DNA from: Acinetobacter sp. N54.MGS-139
Lineage (GTDB): Bacteria; Pseudomonadota; Gammaproteobacteria; Burkholderiales; Burkholderiaceae_F
Assembly: GCA_000980495.1 (NCBI GenBank)
Contig: LARN01000024.1
Span: 1 to 27,133 of the forward strand
Direction of reading: 5' to 3'
DNA length: 27,133 bases
Shown: piece by piece, positions 1 through 7,765 of the stretch
Layout: every line of letters starts with the position of its first letter
Position numbering within the stretch: position 1 is the stretch's first letter
Notes under the pieces: model-generated
What the model saw: only the letters and a program-made list of their open reading frames with translations
Databases searched by the model: none
What the model was told of the DNA's origin: nothing
Program-made: the position numbers and the translations under genes

Positions 1-135
1 CCCAATCAACTCCTCCTGAATGGAAAATTTCGGCCAGATCCTTTGAAAATTAAGTCTCTAAAGGCCATTGGGAAGAATCAAGCATTTTACAGAGCTTCCT
101 TAAGGCTCAGAGAGGCAAAACAGGGTAATTACTGA
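1..135 (+). CDS. Possible C-terminal fragment of an unrecognised protein
   Basis: Frame 1 is open from the window edge to a TGA at 133-135 and encodes 44 residues rich in Lys, Arg and Leu, ending REAKQGNY. The start would lie outside the window. The composition looks protein-like and a strong hairpin terminator at 189-232 follows on the same strand, as expected for the end of a gene. However, 44 open codons can occur by chance and I recognise no family, so this is a tentative call. A chance open frame is the main alternative. Confidence 0.3.
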   Translation, partial: PNQLLLNGKFRPDPLKIKSLKAIGKNQAFYRASLRLREAKQGNY

Positions 136-188
136 GGAGAGATGTATTAATCCACCGTTAGCTAGGGGTCAAGGGTAACTGTAAATAC

Positions 189-232
189 AAAACCGGCCGT
201 TGATGCTTCTTGCATCATTACGACCGGTTTTT
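189..232. terminator. Bidirectional rho-independent terminator
   Basis: The arms AAAACCGGCCGT-TGATGC and GCATCATTACGACCGGTTTT pair almost perfectly around a TTCT loop, with one G-U pair and a two-base bulge. T-runs follow on both strands. It can end the abrB-like gene (minus) and whatever enters from the left on the plus strand. Confidence 0.85.
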
Positions 233-269
233 AATAAGAGTAATTTGGAGCTGCTTTGTGTGGAGGGCA

Positions 270-476
270 TTAAGCGGCTTCTTTATCCTTAGCTTTTTTC
301 AGATTGTTCATTGCATAGGCAGCACTGTTAACGATTTTTACTTCGCCGTTTTCTACGATAAAGGTTACATTAGAGCGATGACCGTTTTCGATGCCTAAAA
401 TCTTCAAAATATGCTTCGGCAGAGTGACCTGTCCGTCGACCCAAACGATCGAATCAGAAGAGAAATTCGCAGACAT
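270..476 (-). CDS. AbrB/MazE/SpoVT-type DNA-binding protein (orphan)
   Basis: This 68-residue protein carries a swapped-hairpin AbrB signature: VDGQVTLPKHILKILGI at residues 13-29, a short linker, then VTFIVENGEVKIVNSA as the second half. Such proteins dimerise, bind palindromic DNA and act as transition-state-type regulators or as the antitoxin half of toxin-antitoxin pairs. The ATG is preceded by a strong GGAGG at good spacing. The C-terminal tail is short and basic (KKAKDKEAA). No toxin gene (PIN, MazF or similar) lies on either side: downstream is a terminator, upstream about 250 bases of non-coding DNA and then a tRNA. The family call is firm, the role as regulator or lone antitoxin is open. 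Confidence 0.85.
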   Translation of the reverse strand: MSANFSSDSIVWVDGQVTLPKHILKILGIENGHRSNVTFIVENGEVKIVNSAAYAMNNLKKAKDKEAA

Positions 477-503
477 ATTGATCCTCCTTTTAAATTTTTA
501 CCT

Positions 504-536
504 GGTCGACAGATCATTTTTGAAAATCCTTCGACC
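504..536. promoter_or_regulatory. Inverted repeat upstream of the abrB-like gene, possible operator
   Basis: GGTCGA at 504-509 and TCGACC at 531-536 form an inverted repeat with a 21-base spacer (about 27 bases centre to centre) just upstream of the ribosome-binding site. A third TCGACC occurs inside the gene at 436-441. AbrB/MazE-type proteins often repress their own promoters through palindromes, so this is a candidate autoregulatory site. That is inference, since the arms are short. Confidence 0.3.
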
Positions 537-728
537 TAGGAAAATCACCAATTTTCTCAAATTTCTTACCTATGATCTTACCTGTTTTATAGGATATTTT
601 AGATGTAAACCCTAATCTGAGTAAAAGACGAAGTCGTTTTCACGAAGAGAAGAAACAATTGATATCGAAGACTTGAATAAAGGGAAAAGCAGCTTTTCGA
701 AATTTATATTAGAATGCGATCTCTTAGC

Positions 729-813
729 GGCCCGATGGTGAAATTGGTAGACACAAGGGACTTAAAATCCCTCGGCGCAAGCTGTACCGGTTCAAGTCCG
801 GTTCGGGCCACCA
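729..813 (+). tRNA. tRNA-Leu (anticodon UAA)
   Basis: An 85-base class II tRNA. The acceptor arm GGCCCGA (729-735) pairs with TCGGGCC (803-809). The discriminator base is A810 and the CCA end is encoded at 811-813. The anticodon stem AGGGA/TCCCT encloses CTTAAAA, so the anticodon is TAA, reading UUA and UUG. The T arm contains GGTTCAAGTCC and there is a long variable arm, as expected for leucine. A TAGAAT at 710-715 sits where a -10 box would be expected. No clear -35 or terminator was found. Confidence 0.96.
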
Positions 814-1115
814 AATCTCCCTCTTCTTACCTTTGCAAAAGTTACTTCACCCACATTTTTATTGAACTAGCTCAACCGTTTGGTTCATCGCAGGAGTCAT
901 TGAACGTCATTGGTCTATGCATTTTCCTGAGCCTTTTGGGGAATGCGAACTATCTGCCGTTTCCCGCACCATTTCAGAAAAACCACAGACCAATCTTTTT
1001 TCTTAGCAAATTTAGGAAATTCTTCTTACGTCCCCAACAAAGCCGTTACAACAGACAGAAATAAAACCTAATTTTCGAAATATTTGAAAATCTTCGGAAA
1101 GTAATGCTTACGCGA
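814..1115. other. Non-coding stretch after tRNA-Leu
   Basis: I see no convincing gene here. A plus-strand open frame that runs through the tRNA (714-1064) has no ribosome-binding site and no protein-like features. The DNA is AT-rich with scattered TTCGAAA motifs. No direct repeat of the tRNA 3' end was noticed, so there is no sign of an integrated element. Confidence 0.5.
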
Positions 1116-1154
1116 TAAAAAAAGGAATTGCTTTGAAGCCTAGGTAAATTCCTT
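1116..1154 (-). terminator. Rho-independent terminator
   Basis: AAGGAATT (1122-1129) and AATTCCTT (1147-1154) form an 8-bp stem whose loop can itself pair (GCTTTGAAGC). On the minus strand it is followed by seven T residues. It lies downstream of a second minus-strand terminator at 1192-1215, so the two may act in tandem. Confidence 0.65.
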
Positions 1155-1191
1155 CTAGTGGATTAACTGAATCCATGTCAGTTCAGTCAAC

Positions 1192-1215
1192 ACAAAAAGC
1201 CTCAAACAGAGGCTC
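1192..1215 (-). terminator. Rho-independent terminator
   Basis: The minus strand reads AGCCTC, a five-base loop TGTTT, GAGGCT and then TTTTTGTG. It would end the candidate small RNA or a transcript from the EamA remnant. Confidence 0.75.
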
Positions 1216-1318
1216 CTTGTTAATCCGGATAAGGCCAAGAGGCCTCAGTAGCCGGATCTAATATTTAATCAAATTGATTTCAGCTCGCCCTAGGGCGATT
1301 TTGTTGTTAAAAGAATGT
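1192..1318 (-). ncRNA. Candidate structured small RNA (about 127 nt)
   Basis: Read on the minus strand the region holds, in order, a palindrome TCGCCCTAGGGCGA (1285-1298), a nested double hairpin with outer arms at 1223-1228 and 1252-1257 (ATCCGG/CCGGAT) and inner arms at 1232-1236 and 1241-1245 (AGGCC/GGCCT), and a terminator hairpin (1198-1214) with a T-run. A promoter-like pair (TTGACT, 17 bases, TAACAT) at 1325-1353 would start transcription near 1318. There is no open reading frame. It matches none of the common small RNAs I know (6S, tmRNA, RNase P, SRP). It could also be the untranslated tail of the decayed EamA transcript. The hairpins are visible, but that it is an RNA gene is inferred. 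Confidence 0.4.
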
Positions 1319-1324
1319 AACTAG

Positions 1325-1353
1325 ATGTTACTACAACTATCAAAAACAGTCAA
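1325..1353 (-). promoter_or_regulatory. Sigma-70-type promoter candidate
   Basis: On the minus strand TTGACT (1348-1353) and TAACAT (1325-1330) are 17 bases apart. A second overlapping pair, TTGATA and TTACAT, also has 17-base spacing and lies about ten bases downstream. It faces the hairpin cluster at 1192-1298. Confidence 0.45.
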
Positions 1354-1432
1354 GCAATCACCCAAATCACCCCAAATTTTCGAAAATAATGGCGCTTTTT
1401 GTGCAGATCGACCATTTTCGAAAAACAGATCA

Positions 1433-1476
1433 GAAACCAACTGTCAAAAATCATTTGTTTTCAATCAGTTGGTTTC
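1433..1476. repeat. 11-bp perfect inverted repeat at the broken end of the EamA gene
   Basis: GAAACCAACTG (1433-1443) and CAGTTGGTTTC (1466-1476) are separated by 22 AT-rich bases and overlap the stop codon of the truncated transporter. There is no T-run on either side, so it is not a typical terminator. It may be the scar of a small mobile element or of the deletion that truncated the gene. Confidence 0.5.
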
Positions 1477-2018
1477 GGAGCTTCAATCGTACATCCTTTC
1501 AACAACAACTGAAACGTTATTCCGGACCCGATTCCTGCCCAAAAGCCGATACCTGAGACGTTGAAGTTTTTAAATGATCCGCCGGTCACGACTAGAACCA
1601 CACCGGCTACTGCAACGATTCCGCAAAAGATTTCCTTCACCGTCAGATGCTTATGCTGGAACACAAACATAAACAACATAATCCACAATGGAACAGTTGC
1701 AGTTAAAACAGCGGCAAAAGGTGCGTTTGCGTATTGAATACAAACAAAGAACGTTAATTGCGTTCCGATGATCGTTAGTGTGTAGATTATTAAGTCAATA
1801 ATGTTCTGCTTGGTTTCAAATACTTTCAGTGCACCTCTTTTCAGCAGAAAAAACTCAATACCTACGAATATGGAGCCGGCCAGCAGCATGCGAATCGAGA
1901 TCAAATCCATAGGCGTAAAGTGACAGTTCTGAAGCAAATACTGTCCGGCTACGCCCATTGATCCCCAAAAAACAGCCGCTAATCCGGCCATCGTCATGCC
2001 TTTCAATGTGTTATTCAT
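1461..2018 (-). pseudogene. EamA-family (DMT) transporter, truncated
   Basis: The 185-residue product starts MNNTLKGMTMAGLAAVFWGSMG, a typical first membrane segment of the EamA/DMT family, and contains five or so hydrophobic segments including the PLWIMLF helix and the GVVLVV helix that close the first EamA repeat. Normal members have about 290-300 residues and ten segments. Here the match stops after GIGSGITF at the start of the second repeat and 16 unrelated residues follow before the stop. No second half is visible in any frame to position 1000. The ATG at 2018 has a GAGGAG ribosome-binding site; a start at 2057 is possible but has none. Export of a small metabolite or amino acid would be the family role. 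The truncated form is probably inactive. Confidence 0.75.
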
Positions 2019-2160
2019 TCTCGTCTCCTCTGGTTCTTGAGTTTGCCAGCTTTGCAACGTAACTGAACGCGTTTCTACTCTTTTTAAGAAACCCGACTTT
2101 TCAGAAAATTCTTTACTTTTTTAGGAAGATAACAGCAATGAATAATGCGAAAATTCGTCT

Positions 2161-3261
2161 ATGAATTTCGATAACTATCGCCGAATACTTCACCTCGACC
2201 TCGACGCTTTTTTCGCTTCTGTTGAACAGCGTGATAATCCTTCGCTGCAAGGGAAGGCAATTTCCGTCGGATTAAATTCCGCTCGAGGTGTCGTTGCGTC
2301 TGCTTCCTACGAAGCAAGAAAGTTCGGTGTACGTTCCGCAATGCCCTCTTCGGTTGCCGCGAGGCTCTGCCCTAATTTAATTTTCGTTCCCGGGCGGATG
2401 GACGAGTACAAAAAAGCATCAGCCGAAGTTTTCGAAATCTTTTCTCGCTACGCAAATCTCATTGAACAAGTCTCTATTGATGAGGCATTCTTGGATGTTA
2501 CGGACGTTTGGCGCGATTATGGTTACGCGATGGAAATCGCAAAGCTCATCAAAGCAGACGTTCGGCGAGAAGTCGGCCTCATTATTTCTGCCGGGGTCTC
2601 TTACAACAAATTTCTCGCAAAAATTGCCAGCGACTGGCGCAAACCGGACGGTCTATGCGTAATCCATCCGGATGCGGCACTCAAATTCATTGACCGCCTT
2701 CCCGTCAAGGCAATTTGGGGTGTCGGCCCGGTGACCTCTCAAAAAATGGAGGCTCTCGGAATTTTCACAGGCAAGGATTTGAGAGAAAAAGATCTTTCGT
2801 TTTTAGTCGAGCAATTCGGCAGTTCTGGACTATCCTATTACAACTTTGCCCGAGGCATTGATGATCGTCCGGTTAGAACCGAACGCATTCGCAAACAAGT
2901 CAGCGCCGAGATCACGCTCTCAAAAGATGAAGGAAATCTCAATAAATTAGAAGATACGCTCTCGGAACTGACGGACTATCTGATGACGCGCCTTCGTAAA
3001 AACGACTTTCTCGGCCGATCGCTGACGTTAAAAGTGCGTTTCCACAACTTCAAAACGATTACGCGAACACAAACATCTAACTCTGTCTTCAACGAGAAAT
3101 CTCAGATTCTCAAAACGGCCGAGTCTCTGCTGGAAAAAATCGATTTCAATCATCAGACCGTCCGCCTCCTAGGCATTGCCATTGGGAACCGCCTGGAAGA
3201 AGACACTGAAAACATGTTGAACCTCGGCGATATGGACGAACTTACGCCTCGGCTTCTTTAG
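2161..3261 (+). CDS. dinB: DNA polymerase IV (Y family)
   Basis: This 366-residue protein is full length for DinB, an error-prone polymerase for lesion bypass that works with the sliding clamp. The palm motif HLDLDAFFASVE gives the first catalytic Asp (D13) and the steric-gate Phe (F18). SIDEAFLDV holds D107 and E108. The helix-hairpin-helix thumb (VKAIWGVGPVTSQKMEALGI) and the little-finger domain (to RLLGIAIGNRL) follow. The usual C-terminal clamp-binding QLxLF is not clear; MLNLG near the end may replace it. The ATG at 2161 is the first possible start, since an in-frame TAA lies just upstream. No good Shine-Dalgarno and no CTGT-N8-ACAG LexA box were seen. It is convergent with the MFS gene and overlaps its stop by three to four bases. 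Confidence 0.97.
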   Translation: MNFDNYRRILHLDLDAFFASVEQRDNPSLQGKAISVGLNSARGVVASASYEARKFGVRSAMPSSVAARLCPNLIFVPGRMDEYKKASAEVFEIFSRYANLIEQVSIDEAFLDVTDVWRDYGYAMEIAKLIKADVRREVGLIISAGVSYNKFLAKIASDWRKPDGLCVIHPDAALKFIDRLPVKAIWGVGPVTSQKMEALGIFTGKDLREKDLSFLVEQFGSSGLSYYNFARGIDDRPVRTERIRKQVSAEITLSKDEGNLNKLEDTLSELTDYLMTRLRKNDFLGRSLTLKVRFHNFKTITRTQTSNSVFNEKSQILKTAESLLEKIDFNHQTVRLLGIAIGNRLEEDTENMLNLGDMDELTPRLL

Positions 3262-4484
3262 GACGCCGACGGACTTGACTGAGTAGAGACGCGAAGCGCT
3301 GTAAAAATTGCAAAGGTCTGAAGAATTGCAACACCGAAAAGAACAGCTGTAAACATACCGACGTCAAGAAGCGGTCCAAAGAAAATCGGAGTCAGAGACT
3401 GACCTACATCCATTCCGCAATACGTAAAACCGTAGACACGCCCGAAAGATTTCTTGCCTAACTTAGCAACTGTCGCACCTCGAATCATAATGTCTCGGCT
3501 CGGTGCTGCTACGCCTGTTCCCAGACCCATCAGACACATTAGAAGGACTGCCCAATACCCGCTTAGAATCTGAGACGCCAAAATAGCTGCCATCACGGCT
3601 GCAAACGTAAGACACAGCGCCACAACACGATTGCTCGAGATTTTATGCTGGTTCGTTAAAAATCCTCCGATCAAAGCGCCCGCCCCGGCGCCCAAGAGAT
3701 AAGCCGTCAGAGCCGCCGAGGCCCCGGTCAGATTCAAGTGATAGGCATTCTTGAAAATCGTCTGTGAAAAGCTTTGAAGAACGCCGAAGGCACCGGACGT
3801 AAAAAAGAAAAACATGAAGCAGTACCAGACATCAGGCACCCGCAGAAATCCGAAGGTCCCCTCTTCTTTTTCTTTCGGAGTCGGCGGCGTAGTGTCGCGG
3901 ACAGAATCGCGAGAGAAAACGCCTCTGAATAAAAGCTCGATGACAAGAACAATCAGCGCCACAGAGGAAGCCGCAAACGCCGCACCTCTCCAGCCGAACC
4001 AACCCGCTGTCGTCACCATGAAGAAAGGACAAATCGCCCAGCCGATATTGCCGGTGATGTTATGCCAGGCAAAAGCATGACCCAAGAAGCGATCCTGAAT
4101 GTTGTAGTTCATCAGCGAATAGTCGCTCGGATGAAATACCGAGTTGCCGGCGCCGGCAAGCATCGCAGAGAGATAAAGCATCGGGACATTTTCTGCCATG
4201 CCTAAGGCTACGGCACTGGCAATGAGCAAAACCAGGCCCGTATACATTGAGGTCCGGGCGCCTACTTTATCGACCAGAAAGCCGCTCATCGACTGACCGA
4301 CTGCACTTGTGACAAAGAACGTCGTCATCAAGGTTCCGCCCTGAAGGAAATTCATTCCGAAGTGCGGAAGAATCCAAGGAAACAGAGAAGGAATCACTAA
4401 GTGATAAAAGTGAGAGCTGGCGTGAGCGATCGAAACGAGAAAAATCGCGAGGATGTCGTGACCGCGAGTTCCTTGTACGTACAT
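3258..4484 (-). CDS. MFS transporter, fosmidomycin-resistance (Fsr)-like
   Basis: The 408-residue protein has about twelve hydrophobic segments in two blocks separated by a polar loop around residues 195-215 (SVRDTTPPTPKEKEEG). HASSHFYHLVIPSLFPWI in segment 1 and GAGNSVFHPSDYSLMN in segment 4 recall the Fsr subgroup, which exports fosmidomycin and related compounds; a typical MFS loop 2-3 motif is seen as GFLVDKVGARTSM. It acts in the inner membrane, probably as a proton-driven exporter or importer. The substrate cannot be read from the sequence. The ATG at 4484 lacks a clear ribosome-binding site. Its stop TTA shares bases with the dinB TAG (TTAG), so there is no terminator between the two genes. 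Confidence 0.85.
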   Translation of the reverse strand: MYVQGTRGHDILAIFLVSIAHASSHFYHLVIPSLFPWILPHFGMNFLQGGTLMTTFFVTSAVGQSMSGFLVDKVGARTSMYTGLVLLIASAVALGMAENVPMLYLSAMLAGAGNSVFHPSDYSLMNYNIQDRFLGHAFAWHNITGNIGWAICPFFMVTTAGWFGWRGAAFAASSVALIVLVIELLFRGVFSRDSVRDTTPPTPKEKEEGTFGFLRVPDVWYCFMFFFFTSGAFGVLQSFSQTIFKNAYHLNLTGASAALTAYLLGAGAGALIGGFLTNQHKISSNRVVALCLTFAAVMAAILASQILSGYWAVLLMCLMGLGTGVAAPSRDIMIRGATVAKLGKKSFGRVYGFTYCGMDVGQSLTPIFFGPLLDVGMFTAVLFGVAILQTFAIFTALRVSTQSSPSAS

Positions 4485-4539
4485 GGCGTGGCTTAAGAGT
4501 GTTTTTTCTTATTCTATTCCTGACGCCTTCTGAAAATAT

Positions 4540-4575
4540 TTAAGGCCGAGAGATTGTTAGTCTCCCGGCCTTTCT
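4540..4575 (-). terminator. Rho-independent terminator after clpB
   Basis: AAGGCCGAGAGA (4542-4553) and TCTCCCGGCCTT (4561-4572) form a 12-bp stem with one G-U pair and a seven-base loop, with T-rich flanks on both strands. It ends clpB and insulates the MFS gene below it. Confidence 0.85.
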
Positions 4576-4594
4576 CAAATGAGATCAGACGATC

Positions 4595-7192
4595 TTATCG
4601 GTTGTCTTTACGGTCTTCAAAAATGAATTTGCCGTCGACATAATCCACAAACACCGTGTCTCCCGGAGCATATTTGCCTTTGAGGATATCCACAGCAATC
4701 TGGTTTTCCAGATAGTCTTGGACCGCACGGCGCAGCGGACGTGCACCGAACAGCGGATCAAAGCCGACCTTCCCTATTTCATCCAAAGCGGCTTCAGTTA
4801 CATCCAGACCGATGTTCTGCTGTTCCATGCGTTTCGCCAGCTTACGAATCTGGATGCGGGCGATTTCGCGAATAGCCTTCTGGTCAAGAGCATTGAAGAC
4901 AACGATTTCATCAATACGGTTGATGAATTCGGGTCTGAAGTGCTTTTTGACTTCATCCATTACGGCTTCCTTCACAACTTCAGGATCTTCACCCTGACGG
5001 TTCATGATTTCCTGAGAACCGAGGTTGGAAGTCATAATGATGACGGTATTCTTGAAGTCAACCGTGCGTCCCTGACCGTCGGTCATTCGGCCGTCGTCCA
5101 AAGCCTGAAGCAGGATGTTGAAGACGTCCGGATGAGCTTTTTCAACTTCGTCGAGAAGAATCACGCTGTAAGGTTTACGGCGTACGGCTTCTGTTAAGTA
5201 GCCGCCTTCTTCATAGCCGACATATCCCGGAGGCGCACCGATCAAACGAGCCACGGAGTGTTTCTCCATGAATTCGCTCATATCGATACGGATCATGGCG
5301 TCCTCAGTGTCAAACAGGAATTCGGCCAAAGCCTTCGTGAGTTCCGTCTTACCGACGCCTGTCGGACCGAGGAAGAGGAAGGAACCATAAGGACGGTTCG
5401 GGTCGGACAAGCCGGCACGAGAACGAAGAATGGCGTCAACGACTTTATCAACCGCTTCTTTCTGTCCGACAACTCGCTTACCGATGTACTTGGCCATATC
5501 CAGAAGTTTCTGGCGTTCGCCTTCCATCATCTTGGAGACCGGAATACCGGTTGCGCGGGAAACCACTTCGGCGATTTCTTCAGCACCTACCTGTGTACGC
5601 AGGAGCTTCGGTTTTTCGTCGTAGAGCTTGGTTTCTTCTTTTTCTTCCTTCACAAGCTGTTTTTCAAGTTCCGGAAGTTTGCCGTACTGGATCGCGGCGA
5701 GTTCTTCATACTTGCCGGAACGGCGAAGCTCTTCCATCTTGGTCTTGAGCTTGTCGATTTCGTCACGGACTTCTTTAGAACCCAAGGCAGCGTTCTTTTC
5801 TTTCTTCCAGATTTCTTCCAAATCGGAATACTCGCGGCTTAACTTAGCGATTTCTTCTTCCAAACCGCTCAAGCGTTTCTTACTGGCTTCGTCTTTTTCT
5901 TTCTTAACGGCTTCACGTTCAATCTTCAATTGAATCAGACGACGATCCAGCTTATCGAGTTCTTCAGGCTTGGAATCAATTTCCATCTTGATGCGCGCTG
6001 CCGCCTCATCAATCAAGTCAATCGCCTTATCCGGAAGGAAACGATCGGTAATGTAGCGGGCGGAAAGTTCAGCAGCAGCCACAATCGCCGGGTCGGTAAT
6101 TTCAACACCGTGGTGGACTTCATACTTTTCCTGCAGACCGCGCAGAATAGCAATCGTGTCTTCGACACTCGGTTCGTTGACGATCACTTTCTGGAAACGG
6201 CGCTCCAGGGCGGGATCTTTTTCAATGTACTTTCTGTACTCGTCCAAGGTCGTGGCACCGATCACATGCAGTTCACCGCGGGAAAGTGCAGGTTTGAGCA
6301 TGTTGCCGGCATCCATTGCACCTTCTGTCTTACCGGCACCGACCACTGTATGGATTTCGTCGATAAACAGAATGATGCGGCCTTCTTCGGCAACCACTTC
6401 CTTCAGCAGTGCTTTCAGACGTTCTTCGAATTCGCCGCGGTATTTCGCACCGGCGACAAGTCCGGCCATATCGAGGCTCAAGACGCGTTTGTTGCGCAGT
6501 GTGTCGGGCACTTCACCGTTCACAATACGCTGTGCCAAGCCTTCGACCACAGCGGTCTTACCAACACCGGGTTCGCCGATAAGAACCGGATTGTTCTTGC
6601 TTCTGCGCTGCAGAATCTGCATCGCACGGCGAATCTCGTCGTCTCGCCCGATCACAGGGTCGAGCTTTCCTTCTTTGGCCTTTTCGGTCAGGTCAACCGT
6701 GTACTTCTTCAGCGCTTCACGATTGTTCTCAGCTTCGGGATTGTCCACTTTTTCACCTCCGCGCACGGATAAAATTGCATTTTCTAGGCTCGGTTTATTG
6801 AGGCCTTCCTCTTGCGCAAGACGTGCGGCGTCACACTTGCTGTCGCATAAGGCTAAAAGGAAGAGATCGGTGGAAATGAATTTATCGCCGAGTCTTTCGG
6901 CCTCTCTTTCCATCGAATTAAGGATTGCCATCAACTCACGGCTGATTTGGACATTGTCGGCAGCTCCGGAAACTTCCGGCAGTTTGCCGATCGCTTCCTT
7001 CACCTTACGTTCGAGTTCTCTGACTCTCACGCCGGAGCGCTCTAAGAGCGTCCTTCCGGTGCCCTCGGTGTCCTTTAATACCGCAAGCAGCAAGTGAAGC
7101 GGATCGATGTACTGCTGAGAACGCTCAACAGCCATCGATTGTGCTTCTCCGAGCAACTCTTGGAACCGAGTTGTAAATTGATCTTGACGCAT
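4595..7192 (-). CDS. clpB: ATP-dependent disaggregase ClpB
   Basis: At 865 residues it has the full length of ClpB, the hexameric AAA+ chaperone that works with DnaK to dissolve protein aggregates. In order: Clp-N repeats (1-145), first AAA module with GEPGVGKT near 206-213 and Walker [10 protein letters not shown], a coiled-coil M domain (about 400-530, rich in Lys, Glu and Leu), second AAA module with GPTGVGKT near 610, [10 protein letters not shown], and the C-terminal D2-small domain. The coiled coil separates ClpB from ClpA and ClpC. No ClpP-binding IGF/L loop was noticed. The ATG is preceded by AAGGAG with rather long spacing. It follows moaE after 114 bases, in which I found no convincing sigma-32 promoter. 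A hairpin GTCCG/CGGAC lies in that gap. Confidence 0.98.
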   Translation of the reverse strand: MRQDQFTTRFQELLGEAQSMAVERSQQYIDPLHLLLAVLKDTEGTGRTLLERSGVRVRELERKVKEAIGKLPEVSGAADNVQISRELMAILNSMEREAERLGDKFISTDLFLLALCDSKCDAARLAQEEGLNKPSLENAILSVRGGEKVDNPEAENNREALKKYTVDLTEKAKEGKLDPVIGRDDEIRRAMQILQRRSKNNPVLIGEPGVGKTAVVEGLAQRIVNGEVPDTLRNKRVLSLDMAGLVAGAKYRGEFEERLKALLKEVVAEEGRIILFIDEIHTVVGAGKTEGAMDAGNMLKPALSRGELHVIGATTLDEYRKYIEKDPALERRFQKVIVNEPSVEDTIAILRGLQEKYEVHHGVEITDPAIVAAAELSARYITDRFLPDKAIDLIDEAAARIKMEIDSKPEELDKLDRRLIQLKIEREAVKKEKDEASKKRLSGLEEEIAKLSREYSDLEEIWKKEKNAALGSKEVRDEIDKLKTKMEELRRSGKYEELAAIQYGKLPELEKQLVKEEKEETKLYDEKPKLLRTQVGAEEIAEVVSRATGIPVSKMMEGERQKLLDMAKYIGKRVVGQKEAVDKVVDAILRSRAGLSDPNRPYGSFLFLGPTGVGKTELTKALAEFLFDTEDAMIRIDMSEFMEKHSVARLIGAPPGYVGYEEGGYLTEAVRRKPYSVILLDEVEKAHPDVFNILLQALDDGRMTDGQGRTVDFKNTVIIMTSNLGSQEIMNRQGEDPEVVKEAVMDEVKKHFRPEFINRIDEIVVFNALDQKAIREIARIQIRKLAKRMEQQNIGLDVTEAALDEIGKVGFDPLFGARPLRRAVQDYLENQIAVDILKGKYAPGDTVFVDYVDGKFIFEDRKDNR

Positions 7193-7306
7193 AAGAGTTT
7201 GAATCTCCTTTTGTTAAGGAAACATTCGGAATCAACTCCTGTTCCCCTATGCGTCTATTCTGAAGAGTCCGCGGAGACGGACGTGCGTTTTTCTCTTATT
7301 TTGAGC

Positions 7307-7756
7307 TTATTTGCTCCACTTGGATTTTGCGGCTTCGTCGGTCTCTTTGGCCTGTACCCAGCGGGTGCCCTCGCCCACCTTTTCCTTCTTCCAGAACGGG
7401 GCTTCGGTCTTCAAGTAATCAATAATGAACTCACAGGCTTTAAAGGCTTCCCCGCGATGCGCGCCGGAAACTCCGACAAAAACGATCTGGTCGGTCGCGA
7501 ACAGTTCACCGACACGGTGAATCACCGTCGCATCCATAATATCCCAGCGTTTCTTTGCCTCTTTCACAATGGCCGTAAGGGCTTTTTCGGTCATTCCGGG
7601 ATAGTGCTCTAAGGTCATGGAAGCGACTTCGTCACCTTCGTTGAGGTCTCGCACCGTGCCTAAAAACATCACGACGGCTCCGACTTTGGGAGACCCATGC
7701 AGTGCCGCTACTTCAGCCTGAACATCAAAGTCTTCTGTTTGAACTGCAATCTTCAT
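7307..7756 (-). CDS. moaE: Molybdopterin synthase catalytic (large) subunit
   Basis: MoaE transfers sulfur from thiocarboxylated MoaD to precursor Z (cPMP) to form molybdopterin in the cytoplasm. The 149 residues include the family blocks GAVVMFLGTVRD, LEHYPGM, HRVGELFATDQIVFVGVSG and HRGEAFKACEFIIDYLK, and the active-site stretch PFWKKEKVGEGTRWV with its two expected Lys residues. AGAGG precedes the ATG. It begins nine bases after moeA, so the two are cotranscribed. In related betaproteobacteria moaD usually lies between moeA and moaE. Here there is no room for it, so the sulfur-carrier partner must be encoded elsewhere. Confidence 0.96.
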   Translation of the reverse strand: MKIAVQTEDFDVQAEVAALHGSPKVGAVVMFLGTVRDLNEGDEVASMTLEHYPGMTEKALTAIVKEAKKRWDIMDATVIHRVGELFATDQIVFVGVSGAHRGEAFKACEFIIDYLKTEAPFWKKEKVGEGTRWVQAKETDEAAKSKWSK

Positions 7757-7765
7757 TGAGACCTC

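Noticed and set aside
714..1064. 116-residue plus-strand open frame
   Set aside because: It runs straight through tRNA-Leu(UAA), has no ribosome-binding site and no protein-like features.
729..1460. Integrated element using tRNA-Leu as attachment site
   Set aside because: No integrase gene and no direct repeat of the tRNA 3' end was noticed downstream.
2058..2160. LexA box upstream of dinB
   Set aside because: No CTGT-N8-ACAG or close variant was found.
5930..7097. Long plus-strand frames (up to 313 codons) opposite clpB
   Set aside because: They are antisense shadows of a well-conserved AAA+ gene with biased codon use; no start signals or family motifs.
7193..7306. Heat-shock (sigma-32) promoter before clpB
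   Set aside because: No CTTGAAA/CCCCAT-type pair with proper spacing could be seen; clpB may be read from moaE or another promoter.
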